Assembly: GCF_021560015.1 (NCBI RefSeq)
Contig: NZ_CP073588.1
Location: 4,453,501-4,517,500, forward strand
Length of the DNA stretch: 64,000 nucleotides
Reading direction: 5' to 3'
Origin: Shewanella vesiculosa
GTDB taxonomy: Bacteria; Pseudomonadota; Gammaproteobacteria; Enterobacterales; Shewanellaceae
Shown piece by piece: positions 17,689-26,230 of the stretch. Position 1 is the stretch's first letter; each line of letters starts with the position of its first letter. Made by a program: the position numbers and the translations under genes. The notes beneath the pieces are model-generated. The model saw only the letters and a program-made list of their open reading frames with translations. It searched no databases and was not told where the DNA came from.

Positions 17689-18696
17689 ATGAAATTGCTA
17701 AAAAGTGTCGCATTATTAGGTTTGGCTTGTGTGGCTTCTTCGGTCAGTGCCGCAGAGGCATTAACTGTTTATTCTTATCGCCAAGCTTTCCTGATTGAGC
17801 CGATTGTTGAAAAATTTACCCAACAAAGTGGTATCGACGTTAATGTCGTATTTGCTAAAGATGGCATTGCTGAACGGATAGCGCGTGAAGGTCGTTTATC
17901 CCCTGCTGACGTAGTGCTGACATCAGACTTTTCTCGCTTGATGGAGTTGGTGGATAAAGAGCTTGTTTCACCGGTCCAAAGCAACATTATCGACCATAAT
18001 ATTCCGTCTCAATATCGCTCACAACAACATAATTGGTTTGCACTCACTATGCGGGTGCGTAATTTATATTCTTCTAAAGATCGTACTGGTAAAATTGATA
18101 TTGATTACGAGGACTTAGCCTTAGCTGAATACAAAGGTAAAATTTGTACTCGCAGTGGTAAACACCCTTATAACGTCGCATTAGTAGCCTCAATGATCGC
18201 TCATGATGGTGAAGCGAAAACGAAAACCTGGCTACAAGGGGTCAAAGCTAATTTAGCCCGTAAGCCTCAGGGTAATGATCGTGATCAAGTACTAGCCGTT
18301 AAAGAAGGCTTGTGTGATATCGCTATCGGTAACAGCTATTACTACGGCAATATGTTAATGGATAAAAACCAGAAAAGCTGGGCACAAGCTGTCGATATTA
18401 ATTTTCCTAATCAAAAGAACCGTGGCGCTCATGTCAACGTATCAGGAATGGCATTAGCCAAACATGCTCCTCATAAAGACAATGCCATTAAATTAATGGA
18501 ATTCCTTACCTCAGATGTCGCGCAAAAAATGTATGCTGAAGTGAACATGGAATATCCGGTAAAGGCTGATGTGGCTCCGTCTGAATTAGTGGCCTCATGG
18601 GGTGATTTTAAGGCCGACAGCTTACCGATTTATAAGTTGGCAGAATACCACCAAGCGGCAGTTAAATTACTCGACGAAGTGAAATTTGACCTGTAA
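17689..18696 (+). CDS. fbpA: Ferric iron ABC transporter, periplasmic binding protein
   Basis: A 335-residue protein of the FbpA/FutA/SfuA family. The signal peptide MKLLKSVALLGLACVAS is cleaved near SAAEA. The mature start LTVYSYRQAFLIEPI, the GKICTRSGKHPYN segment and the tyrosine cluster GNSYYYGN, which supplies the iron-ligating Tyr residues in this family, are all present. It delivers Fe(III) to the permease encoded 128 bp downstream. The Fur box predicts iron repression. Confidence 0.92.
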   Translation: MKLLKSVALLGLACVASSVSAAEALTVYSYRQAFLIEPIVEKFTQQSGIDVNVVFAKDGIAERIAREGRLSPADVVLTSDFSRLMELVDKELVSPVQSNIIDHNIPSQYRSQQHNWFALTMRVRNLYSSKDRTGKIDIDYEDLALAEYKGKICTRSGKHPYNVALVASMIAHDGEAKTKTWLQGVKANLARKPQGNDRDQVLAVKEGLCDIAIGNSYYYGNMLMDKNQKSWAQAVDINFPNQKNRGAHVNVSGMALAKHAPHKDNAIKLMEFLTSDVAQKMYAEVNMEYPVKADVAPSELVASWGDFKADSLPIYKLAEYHQAAVKLLDEVKFDL

Positions 18697-18824
18697 TTAT
18701 GGCGATCCTCAATAGACGATCAACCTCCAAGCCAAGCGCACGTAACCATTTTTAGCGCACTATTACTACGATTAATAGTATTGATAAAATGAGTTGGGTG
18801 CGCTGAGTTAACTCGGTATTATTT

Positions 18825-20456
18825 ATGATTTTAGGCCTAACCAGAGGCTGGTCGCTTACTGGTTATTTTATCGCGGTAATATTAATATTGCCGCTGATTG
18901 CCTTAATAGTGCAATCCACTCTTCCTGACGAAGCTGTATTTAGCCATTTATTTAATACAGTGTTGCCGACATACATAGCCAATAGCTTATTACTGATGTT
19001 GTTGGTTGGACTCGGCTCGCTGCTATTAGCTATTCCTGCTGCGTGGGTAATTGCCCGCTGTGACTTTCCTTTTCGACGATACTTTCAGTGGCTATTACTG
19101 CTTCCATTAGCCATGCCAGCATATATTGTTGCTTATGTTTATACTGATATGCTCGATTATGCCGGTCCAGTGCAACGTACACTAAGGGATTGGTTTGAAT
19201 GGCAATCACCCCATGATTATTATTTCCCCGCGATACGCAGCCTCGGTGGAGCGGCAATAATACTGTCGTTAGTACTATTCCCTTATATTTACTTATTAGC
19301 CCGCACCGCTTTTATGGAGCAATCATCAAGTTTATTGTATGCATCACGGGTAATGGGGTGCAGTCCGTGGCGCAGTTTTTGGCGACTGTCATTACCCATG
19401 GCAAGGCCTGCTTTAGCTGTTGGCGTTGCCCTAGTGGCTATGGAAACCGCAGCAGACTTTGCCACTGTAAGCTATTTTGCCGTTCCTACTCTAACCACAG
19501 CCGTTTACGACACATGGCTTGGCTATGGCAGTTTAACGGCTGCCGCTAAATTATCGGCAATTATGTTGCTGGTGGTGTTCTCTATGATAGGTGTTGAACG
19601 ATTTGCCCGTCGCAAACAACAATTATTTCAAAAACAATCATCCTTCAATGAAGCCGATCGATATGTGTTGTCATCAACTAAGGCATGGATTGCGCTAGGC
19701 TACTGCACTTTATTGTTATTTCTTGCCTTCTTGCTGCCTTTTACCGTGTTATGTGTTTATGCCATTGATTATTTTAACGAGAGTTGGGATACACGTTTTT
19801 GGCAATATAGCCTTAACAGCTTATACATTGCCGCTATCGTGAGTGCCGTGTGTATGCTGTTATCACTGATATTGATGTTTGTCCGTCGAGTCAGTCCGCG
19901 TAAAAGTGATTATCTTCCTTCTAGACTCAGTTCTACTGGTTATGCATTGCCGGGCACAGTCCTAGCAATTGGTGTTTTGGTTCCACTGACATTTATTGAT
20001 TTTGCGATTAACGATGTTTACGATTGGCTGGGTGAACGTGGACCGGGATTGTTATTGACCGGCAGCGTATTCGCTTTGATTTTTGCTTTTTGTGTACGTT
20101 TTATTGCCATATCTATCGGTAGCTTAGAGAACAGTTATAAGCGCATTTCGCCTTCTTTGGACATGGCATGTATTACCTTGGGGCAAACCCCATTGCAACT
20201 GCTTTGGCGGGTTCATTTACCGTTATTGCGTAAAGGGATTTTTGCCGGGGCATTGTTGGTGTTTATTGAAAGTATGAAAGAGTTGCCCGCAGCATTATTA
20301 TTACGCCCCATTGGATTTGAAAACTTAGCCACTTATGTGTTTCAGTTTGTCTCAGATGAAAAGCTTGAACATGGTGCATTAGCCGCGATTGTTATTGTGT
20401 TAGTCGGGCTTGTTCCATTGATTTATCTTAATCGCTCCTTGGAGCAACAAGGCTAA
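18825..20456 (+). CDS. fbpB: Ferric iron ABC transporter, fused permease
   Basis: A 543-residue inner-membrane permease. Like other FbpB/SfuB proteins it contains two tandem binding-protein-dependent permease modules, with about twelve helices in total. The EAA-type loops are visible as ASRVMGCSPWRSFWRLSLP and DMACITLGQTPLQLLWRVHLP, which contact the ATPase. The stop is 2 bp before the ATPase gene, so translation is probably coupled. The 128-bp gap after fbpA may hold a processing site. Confidence 0.92.
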   Translation: MILGLTRGWSLTGYFIAVILILPLIALIVQSTLPDEAVFSHLFNTVLPTYIANSLLLMLLVGLGSLLLAIPAAWVIARCDFPFRRYFQWLLLLPLAMPAYIVAYVYTDMLDYAGPVQRTLRDWFEWQSPHDYYFPAIRSLGGAAIILSLVLFPYIYLLARTAFMEQSSSLLYASRVMGCSPWRSFWRLSLPMARPALAVGVALVAMETAADFATVSYFAVPTLTTAVYDTWLGYGSLTAAAKLSAIMLLVVFSMIGVERFARRKQQLFQKQSSFNEADRYVLSSTKAWIALGYCTLLLFLAFLLPFTVLCVYAIDYFNESWDTRFWQYSLNSLYIAAIVSAVCMLLSLILMFVRRVSPRKSDYLPSRLSSTGYALPGTVLAIGVLVPLTFIDFAINDVYDWLGERGPGLLLTGSVFALIFAFCVRFIAISIGSLENSYKRISPSLDMACITLGQTPLQLLWRVHLPLLRKGIFAGALLVFIESMKELPAALLLRPIGFENLATYVFQFVSDEKLEHGALAAIVIVLVGLVPLIYLNRSLEQQG

Positions 20457-20458
20457 TT

Positions 20459-21490
20459 ATGTCAACCTTAACCATTGAAAATATCTGTAGTGATTATCAA
20501 GGTCAAGTGATCTTGCGTCATTTAGATCTTACCTTGCAGCAAGGCGAAATTGTCGCATTATTAGGCCCCAGTGGTTGCGGCAAAACCACACTGCTGCGCG
20601 TGATTGCAGGTTTGCAAACCATTAGCCAAGGCAGTATCAGTATTAGTGGCCAGGTAATGAGCAGTGATGACGTGTTTGTTGCCAGTGAGCAACGTGGTGT
20701 CGGGATGATTTTTCAGGACTATGCTTTATTTCCACATTTAACCGTGGCGGATAATATTTTATTTGGCGTTAAAAATCTTAATGCAAAGGAGCGCCTTACT
20801 CGGTTGGATGAGATGCTTGAGCTGGTTAAATTAACTGGCTTGTCATCTCGTTATCCTCATGAATTATCTGGCGGACAGCAGCAGCGAGTTTCAATTGCGC
20901 GAGCCTTAGCATATCAACCTGAATTATTATTACTTGATGAACCTTTTTCCAATATTGATGCGCAAGTACGTAACGAGATGATGCTGGAAATTCGTGCCAT
21001 ATTAAAAAAGCGAAATGTGAGTGCGGTGTTTGTGACACACAGTAAAGATGAGGCATTTGTCTTTGCAGATAAGTTGGCATTATTTAAAGATGGCGCCATT
21101 ATTCAACATGGTAAAGCGGAAACCTTATACCGTTCGCCAAAAGAGCGCTACGTGGCTGATTTCCTCGGCGCGGGTAATTATTTACCTGTTACTGTAACCA
21201 CGAGTTATCAAGTCGATTATGCTCTTGGAAATCTTAATAGTACTGAAAAATTACCTTGGCCGATTGGAAGCCAAGGGCAAGTATTATTACGCCCGCAGCA
21301 AATTGAAGTTCATCCTAATACCAATGGTCTTGGCTGCATTGTTGAAAGGCATTTTTTGGGCACTGTATGCCATTATCAAGTGAAAGTTGGCGCTGATATC
21401 TTGGATATAAGTAGTCAATCAACGACACTAATACCTGGCCAACGAGTTGATATTCACATTGCGCCACATCCGCTAGTCATTTTTAATTAA
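20459..21490 (+). CDS. fbpC: Ferric iron ABC transporter, ATP-binding protein
   Basis: A 343-residue ATPase that powers the FbpAB system. It has Walker A LGPSGCGKTT (about 33-42), Q-loop FQDYALFPHLTV, signature LSGGQQQR (about 136), Walker B LLLLDEPFSNID and the switch VTHSKDEA. A TOBE-like regulatory domain occupies the last 100 residues. Last gene of the fbpABC unit. No clear terminator follows. Confidence 0.93.
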   Translation: MSTLTIENICSDYQGQVILRHLDLTLQQGEIVALLGPSGCGKTTLLRVIAGLQTISQGSISISGQVMSSDDVFVASEQRGVGMIFQDYALFPHLTVADNILFGVKNLNAKERLTRLDEMLELVKLTGLSSRYPHELSGGQQQRVSIARALAYQPELLLLDEPFSNIDAQVRNEMMLEIRAILKKRNVSAVFVTHSKDEAFVFADKLALFKDGAIIQHGKAETLYRSPKERYVADFLGAGNYLPVTVTTSYQVDYALGNLNSTEKLPWPIGSQGQVLLRPQQIEVHPNTNGLGCIVERHFLGTVCHYQVKVGADILDISSQSTTLIPGQRVDIHIAPHPLVIFN

Positions 21491-21971
21491 CGATTGATAT
21501 GGTCATCTTAATATGGAGCATAATTGTTAACATCAGACTTGAATCATAACCTGTTATAAAACCGTTTACTGTCTAGCCCACTGTGCTGCTTTAATTTAAA
21601 ATACACCATTACTTGCAGCATGCAGTCATAAAAGTGTGGGTCTGTTAATCAAATAAATGACAAGTTTGAGAGTCAATAAGCTTAATATTATGATTTCGGC
21701 TAACGAAGAATATCCTATAACTTGAGTTGAGTGAGCCATCTATTAAAACAGCTGTTCAATCTTTTACTTGAGAGAATATGAGTGCAATAGGTGATACAAA
21801 TCAGCTAAATGTGAGTACACTTCAAGTAATTTATATTTGATTAAGATAAGCTCATTGTTAGTTAATCATTAGCTAAACTAAGACGATATGTGAATCGCTC
21901 TCTAATGAGTTCAATGCGTTAAATTATCACCATTTAGGCCGACATTTAGTATTAAGGTGGATCAAGTTAAT
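21491..21971. other. Intergenic region upstream of the DyP peroxidase gene
   Basis: About 480 AT-rich bases without a supportable gene. No Fur box as good as the one before fbpA was found. Confidence 0.4.
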
Positions 21972-22910
21972 ATGGATAACCAAGCTATGCCTCGTGAACA
22001 GTTAGGGATTTGCGCAGAAGGTAATTTACACAGTGTGTACCTGATGTTTAATGCCAATGATGGTGTTGAAGATCAGTTACGTCCATCTATTGCTAATGTG
22101 GCGCAATACATCTATGAGCTCACAGATCAATATGCAGACAGTGCTTTTAATGGCTTTGTCGGTATTGGTGCTAATTTTTGGGATACCTTTTATCCTGATG
22201 CGCGCCCAGCATTATTAAAACCTTTTCCGGCTATGAATGAAGGTATTCGTGATGCACCTGCAATGGAATATGATCTGTTTATTCATATTCGTTGTGACCG
22301 TTACGATATTTTACATCTTGTCGCAAATGAGATTAATCAAATGTTTGAAGATTTGGTTGAGCTAGTTGATGAAGAGCGTGGTTTCCGTTTTATGGACAGC
22401 CGTGATTTAACCGGTTTTGTTGATGGTACCGAAAACCCTAAGGGGCGCCATCGTCAAGAGGTTGCATTGGTTGGTAATGAAGATAAAGCGTTTGCCTCTG
22501 GTAGTTATGTTCATGTACAAAAATACATGCATAACTTAAGTAAATGGCATCGTTTACCACTGAAAAAACAAGAAGATATTTTTGGTCGAACTAAAGTTGA
22601 TGATATTGAATATGAGTCGGAAGATAAGCCATTAACCAGCCATACCAAGCGAGTTAATTTAAAAGATGCGCAAGGTAATTCATTAGAAATCCTGCGTCAA
22701 AGCATGCCTTATGGTTCGATTCGAGAGCAAGGGCTGATTTTTATTTCTGTGTGCCGCACTCCAGAACATTTTGAACAAATGCTTCGCAGTATGGTGCACG
22801 GTGATGGCCATGGAAATCATGATCATTTAATGTTATTTACCAAAGCGTTGACCGGATCATCATTCTTTGTGCCATCATTAGATTTTTTAACTCAATTCGA
22901 TGATGCGTAA
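21972..22910 (+). CDS. DyP-type haem peroxidase (YfeX/TyrA-like)
   Basis: A protein of about 312 residues in the dye-decolourising peroxidase superfamily. It has the hallmark GFVDGTENP (GxxDG) with the distal catalytic Asp, a YVHVQKYMHNL block with a proximal histidine, and the late RQSMPYG arginine. The ATG at 21972 follows a TAAGGTGG purine block; a GTG at 21957 is less well placed. There is no signal peptide, so the enzyme is cytosolic. Proposed roles are peroxide use or haem handling. A similar gene lies near fbp-type iron genes in Shewanella, and no encapsulin gene is present. Confidence 0.88.
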   Translation: MDNQAMPREQLGICAEGNLHSVYLMFNANDGVEDQLRPSIANVAQYIYELTDQYADSAFNGFVGIGANFWDTFYPDARPALLKPFPAMNEGIRDAPAMEYDLFIHIRCDRYDILHLVANEINQMFEDLVELVDEERGFRFMDSRDLTGFVDGTENPKGRHRQEVALVGNEDKAFASGSYVHVQKYMHNLSKWHRLPLKKQEDIFGRTKVDDIEYESEDKPLTSHTKRVNLKDAQGNSLEILRQSMPYGSIREQGLIFISVCRTPEHFEQMLRSMVHGDGHGNHDHLMLFTKALTGSSFFVPSLDFLTQFDDA

Positions 22911-22925
22911 CCACCCGCGTTAAGC

Positions 22926-22960
22926 AAAAAAAAAAGCAATGCCATGGCATTGCTTTTTTT
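22926..22960. terminator. Bidirectional terminator between DyP gene and argR
   Basis: A perfect palindrome around GCAATGCC-ATGGCATTGC, flanked by runs of A on the left and T on the right, serves the two convergent genes. Confidence 0.92.
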
Positions 22961-22971
22961 ATAGTGATATT

Positions 22972-23442
22972 TTATTCACTATAATTGAATAAAGATCTAA
23001 CGGTCTCTAAGGTATCATCAATAGTTTTTATACTTGCAGGGCAAATGAAAATCGTATCATCGCCAGCAATGGTACCTAATATCCCTTCAGGTTTACCTAT
23101 TGAATCCAGCAAACGAGCAATTAATTGTGCTGCACCTGGACTGGTTCTTACCACTATCATGGCTTGGTTATGATCAACATCTAGCACTAAATTCTTAACT
23201 GGGCTACCCGCAGTTGGAACGCCTAGCTCTGCAGGCAGGCAATAGACCATCTCTTGCTTGGCGTTACGAGTACGAACAGCACCAAATTTGCTGAGCATAC
23301 GCGATACTTTAGATTGATTAATATTACCGAATCCTTCGGTTTGAAGCGCATTAACAATCTCGCTCTGGCTTCCAAAACGTTCTTCTTTGAGAATCGATTT
23401 AAAAGTTCGTACGAGCTCATCCTGATTTCTTGTCGCTGGCAT
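22972..23442 (-). CDS. argR: Arginine repressor ArgR
   Basis: A 156-residue hexameric, arginine-dependent DNA-binding protein. The N-terminal winged helix includes [13 protein letters not shown] and [20 protein letters not shown]. The C-terminal oligomerisation/arginine domain includes [29 protein letters not shown] and [13 protein letters not shown]. The length matches E. coli ArgR. Two ARG boxes lie upstream, so it very probably represses itself. The malate dehydrogenase gene that often faces argR in gammaproteobacteria is not here. Confidence 0.96.
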   Translation of the reverse strand: MPATRNQDELVRTFKSILKEERFGSQSEIVNALQTEGFGNINQSKVSRMLSKFGAVRTRNAKQEMVYCLPAELGVPTAGSPVKNLVLDVDHNQAMIVVRTSPGAAQLIARLLDSIGKPEGILGTIAGDDTIFICPASIKTIDDTLETVRSLFNYSE

Positions 23443-23507
23443 AATGATATTTCATCTTATATTTGTTATTCAAAAATCTAGCACATTTTGAATAGATTGA
23501 CTTATTA

Positions 23508-23525
23508 AGTCAAGAAAAAATCAAA
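23508..23525. promoter_or_regulatory. ARG box (weaker)
   Basis: AGTCAAGAAAAAATCAAA keeps much of the pattern wnTGAATwwwwATTCAnw. It is separated by exactly 3 bp from a perfect ARG box, the spacing used by ArgR hexamers. Confidence 0.6.
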
Positions 23526-23528
23526 TTT

Positions 23529-23546
23529 ATTGAATAAAAATTCATT
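23529..23546. promoter_or_regulatory. ARG box (perfect)
   Basis: ATTGAATAAAAATTCATT matches the 18-bp ArgR consensus at every specified position. It lies about 87-104 bp upstream of the argR start. Confidence 0.85.
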
Positions 23547-23608
23547 TTGTCGTGGAACTTTAAGCTGACACTTGTGTTAGTTCTGTGACTCATTTAAGCA
23601 ATAAATGA

Positions 23609-24034
23609 TTAAGATAATGGCGATGATTGTCTTGTCAGTACCAATAGAGTATCACCCTTTTCTGACAATAGATTAAGTTTTCCTTTTGAGAAATCAACTT
23701 GTTGTACTAATGAAATAGCTTGCATCAACTCGGCTTCTTGGCTCATAAAGCTGTCAACGCAGGCTTTCATGGTAGTGCCTGCTGGTGCCAGCTGTAAAAA
23801 GTTACCTTGCTGGGCATAACTGCCAAAAAACTGATTACAACTGTTGTTACCTGTTAACTCGCCATCTGCGGCAAAAACTAACGTTGCAGGACTATTATTA
23901 ATGGTTGGAGTGTCGAGGACGGTGTCGACATGCCAAGTACCAATTAATTGTTCATTTGAGACAGTGGCCGATGGACTTTGGCAAGCACTAAGGCCTATAA
24001 CTATAACTGCGGCGCCGAGAATATGCTTTATCAT
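23609..24034 (-). CDS. META-domain (HslJ-like) lipoprotein
   Basis: A 141-residue protein. The signal peptide ends in a lipobox GLSACQS (cysteine near residue 18). The META/HslJ domain follows: LIGTWHVDTVLDT, a GELTGNNSCNQFFGSY block and a second cysteine pair partner near MKACVD. HslJ-type proteins are tied to heat and novobiocin resistance in E. coli, but the molecular function is unknown. It is transcribed toward argR, 166 bp away. Confidence 0.82.
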   Translation of the reverse strand: MIKHILGAAVIVIGLSACQSPSATVSNEQLIGTWHVDTVLDTPTINNSPATLVFAADGELTGNNSCNQFFGSYAQQGNFLQLAPAGTTMKACVDSFMSQEAELMQAISLVQQVDFSKGKLNLLSEKGDTLLVLTRQSSPLS

Positions 24035-24156
24035 GCTGAGAGGGTTCCAAATACGAAAAAATTGGCGCTATTCTACTACTTGAGCATTAATAAAAGAGTA
24101 AATAATTGTCAGTTTTTGGATTAATGAACATTATTTAACGAACTAAAGAGAGTCAA

Positions 24157-24375
24157 ATGATTAAATTAGTCAAAGTGTTGCATATCATCGGCTTAATTAT
24201 GTTGCTGGTGGGCGTAGGCTTATATTGGCAAAGCGATATAGGTCAGCAAGTCAGTGGTATGCTGGTGATTGCATTGCTCATTGGCGTAGGAACATTAATT
24301 ATGTCTCCGCTGCCTGTTGCGCTAGTGATAGAATGGGCTAAGAAGCAACCTCCCCATTCAGATCCAAAGGAATAA
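24157..24375 (+). CDS. Small two-helix membrane protein
   Basis: A 72-residue protein with two predicted transmembrane helices (about 5-25 and 34-58) and a charged C-terminal tail, KKQPPHSDPKE. It lies 3 bp before the acetyltransferase gene and is probably translated with it. No family is recognised. Confidence 0.6.
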   Translation: MIKLVKVLHIIGLIMLLVGVGLYWQSDIGQQVSGMLVIALLIGVGTLIMSPLPVALVIEWAKKQPPHSDPKE

Positions 24376-24378
24376 TCA

Positions 24379-24936
24379 TTGTCATTTATTATCCGTAAGG
24401 CGTTATTCACCGATGTTACTGCCATTGTGCAGTTAGAGCGTGCTCATGTAGATGATGAGTTATCTGGTTCAGATAACCAATTACATGCTCATTCATTCAC
24501 CAAAAGTGAGGTGGGTCAGCTAATTAATCAACATTGGTTTATGGTGGCAGAAGAGCAAGGGCAAATTATTGGTTATGTGATGGCCGCAAGATGGTCATTT
24601 TTTTCCGCGCAACCATTGTATCGCCATATTATTCAAAAGATTAAGTTCGCTGAGTTGGCTGGGCAAGCTTTATCGACGACCAATTCGTGTCAATATGGGC
24701 CGGTTTGGATCCAAGAGTCAAAACGTGGCCAAGGCGTGTTTGCGGCGTTAGTGAGTGAGTTAAAAAAACAAGTAAACACTAGCTTTCCATTTATGGTGAC
24801 CTATGTTGCTGCAGACAATGCTCGCTCTTTAGCGGCACATCAACAAAAAGCTGCGATGACACAGATTGATCAATTTCGTTTTGAACAACGTGATTATTGT
24901 TTATTGGCCACCTCTACAGCTGATGTCATCAGCTAA
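24379..24936 (+). CDS. GNAT family N-acetyltransferase
   Basis: A 185-residue acetyltransferase starting from TTG, which follows AAAGGA with 7-bp spacing. The GNAT fold is visible: an N-terminal IRKALFTDVTAIVQLERAHVDD, a central strand IGYVMAARW, and the acetyl-CoA loop GPVWIQESKRGQGVFAAL, which corresponds to the Q/R-x-x-G-x-G/A motif. The substrate is unknown. It follows the small membrane protein gene by 3 bp. Confidence 0.78.
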   Translation: MSFIIRKALFTDVTAIVQLERAHVDDELSGSDNQLHAHSFTKSEVGQLINQHWFMVAEEQGQIIGYVMAARWSFFSAQPLYRHIIQKIKFAELAGQALSTTNSCQYGPVWIQESKRGQGVFAALVSELKKQVNTSFPFMVTYVAADNARSLAAHQQKAAMTQIDQFRFEQRDYCLLATSTADVIS

Positions 24937-24981
24937 CTATGTCTTGGTGCGTGAATAAAGTGGTTATTAATTAGGAATATA

Positions 24982-25339
24982 ATGAGTACTGACTTTGAAA
25001 CCCTTTTTTTCACCTTACCTTGGTTTAAGATTATCAGCATTTGACAACATGAAGCTGATTGCCGCGGTATTGGCTGAGGCAAATGAATCATATGATTGCA
25101 TTGAAGCAAGTGTGCACAGTAAGGATAATCCACAAGTGCAGCAATCAGGATATTTTGTGCGCTGGCATGATAGATGGGTATTTTGTGGGGTAACCAATGA
25201 CTATCATGCTGCAATAGCCTTATTTACTCAAATTGAGCAGATCAATATGGCATCAATTAGTGTCAAATATGTGCCAATAATGAGTATGCAGCAAGTGTCA
25301 TTTATGTGCATTGAAAGTGCGCATTTCGATCATTGTTAA
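24982..25339 (+). CDS. Hypothetical protein with probable +1 frameshift
   Basis: An ATG at 24982 behind AGGA opens MSTDFETLFF but stops after 20 codons. The next frame runs on from inside that reading to 25339. Removing one T from the T7 run at 25004-25010 joins them into one 118-residue protein beginning MSTDFETLFSPYLGLRL. Alternatives are translation from ATG 25049 just after the early stop, or a TTG start at 24995 without a ribosome-binding site. The body (SGYFVRWHDRWVFCGVTNDY) is not a family I recognise with certainty. Confidence 0.5.
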
Positions 25340-25408
25340 CCTATTTTATTGTACTATCTTCATTTATGTTTACGCATTAGGATGATTTAGCTAAATCATT
25401 GATGTGAA

Positions 25409-26074
25409 TTATTGCTCAGGGTTATTTAACTGCATCAGTACCAGTGGTCGTTCTTCAGAGTGGTAACGATAGTATAATTGGGTGATTTCTGCTGGTAACT
25501 GCGATATTTGCCGCGGTTCTATCGCCACAAAGTGCTGCTGTTGATATAAGCCTATTAACCATGGGTGAGCAAATAAGAAGCAATGTTTAGTCTTTAATCT
25601 AGGTGCAATAAACTGTAATAAGTGGCTTGCATGGTGTTGGCCACGATAGTCGGGGTGAACTAACAATCCATTTACCAGTTGATAGTGGCCTATCGGTTTG
25701 ACTCTTATAGCGGCAATAATATTTCGCGGTCTGAATGTCGCTCTATTAACGTCATCACTTCTGTCTTGATTATCAGTAGCGTTTGAGTTTAGGTGATTAA
25801 TAACTGCTATCGCTTCTTTTTGAGCTAATCGCGCATAAGGCATATGCTGACGATAGAATAATTTAATGGCTGACCATTCTTTTATTGCACAGAGCTTAAT
25901 CGCTGAGAGTTTGCTTTCAGCAAGTTCAATCGCTTCGCCTTCTACAGCAGTAGGATGACTCGCAATCGACTTATTCGCAATCGAATCAGCTTCAATGGGT
26001 TCCGCCCCTTCGGATGGCGGTGCAACAGCTTGCTTTGCTATTATATTTTTTTCTAGCCAAGTGGCTTGATACAT
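25409..26074 (-). CDS. GNAT family N-acetyltransferase
   Basis: A 221-residue protein. The C-terminal half is a GNAT domain: a NIIAAIRVKPIGHYQLVNGLLV strand pair, the acetyl-CoA loop VHPDYRGQHHASHLLQF, then LFAHPWLIGLYQQQHFV. Before it lies a long variable segment rich in Ala, Ser and Glu with short repeats (SAIKL, CAIKE, SAIKL), unusual for a compact enzyme. The substrate is unknown. It lies downstream of metK on the same strand but after its terminator. Confidence 0.75.
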   Translation of the reverse strand: MYQATWLEKNIIAKQAVAPPSEGAEPIEADSIANKSIASHPTAVEGEAIELAESKLSAIKLCAIKEWSAIKLFYRQHMPYARLAQKEAIAVINHLNSNATDNQDRSDDVNRATFRPRNIIAAIRVKPIGHYQLVNGLLVHPDYRGQHHASHLLQFIAPRLKTKHCFLFAHPWLIGLYQQQHFVAIEPRQISQLPAEITQLYYRYHSEERPLVLMQLNNPEQ

Positions 26075-26146
26075 AATGAGACCCAGTGTCGAGATTAAAT
26101 CATTACCTTCTTACATCGGCTAGTGCAAATTGGATAGCGCCAATAA

Positions 26147-26174
26147 CATAAAACCGCCAAATGGCGGTTTTATG
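26147..26174. terminator. Terminator of metK
   Basis: CATAAAACCGCCA/TGGCGGTTTTATG with an AA loop, 57-84 bp past the metK stop. Confidence 0.85.
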
Positions 26175-26230
26175 TTTGATATCGTTTTAGCTTAGCCAAC
26201 AAGCGTTAGGCTATATCGATACCTAGATTA

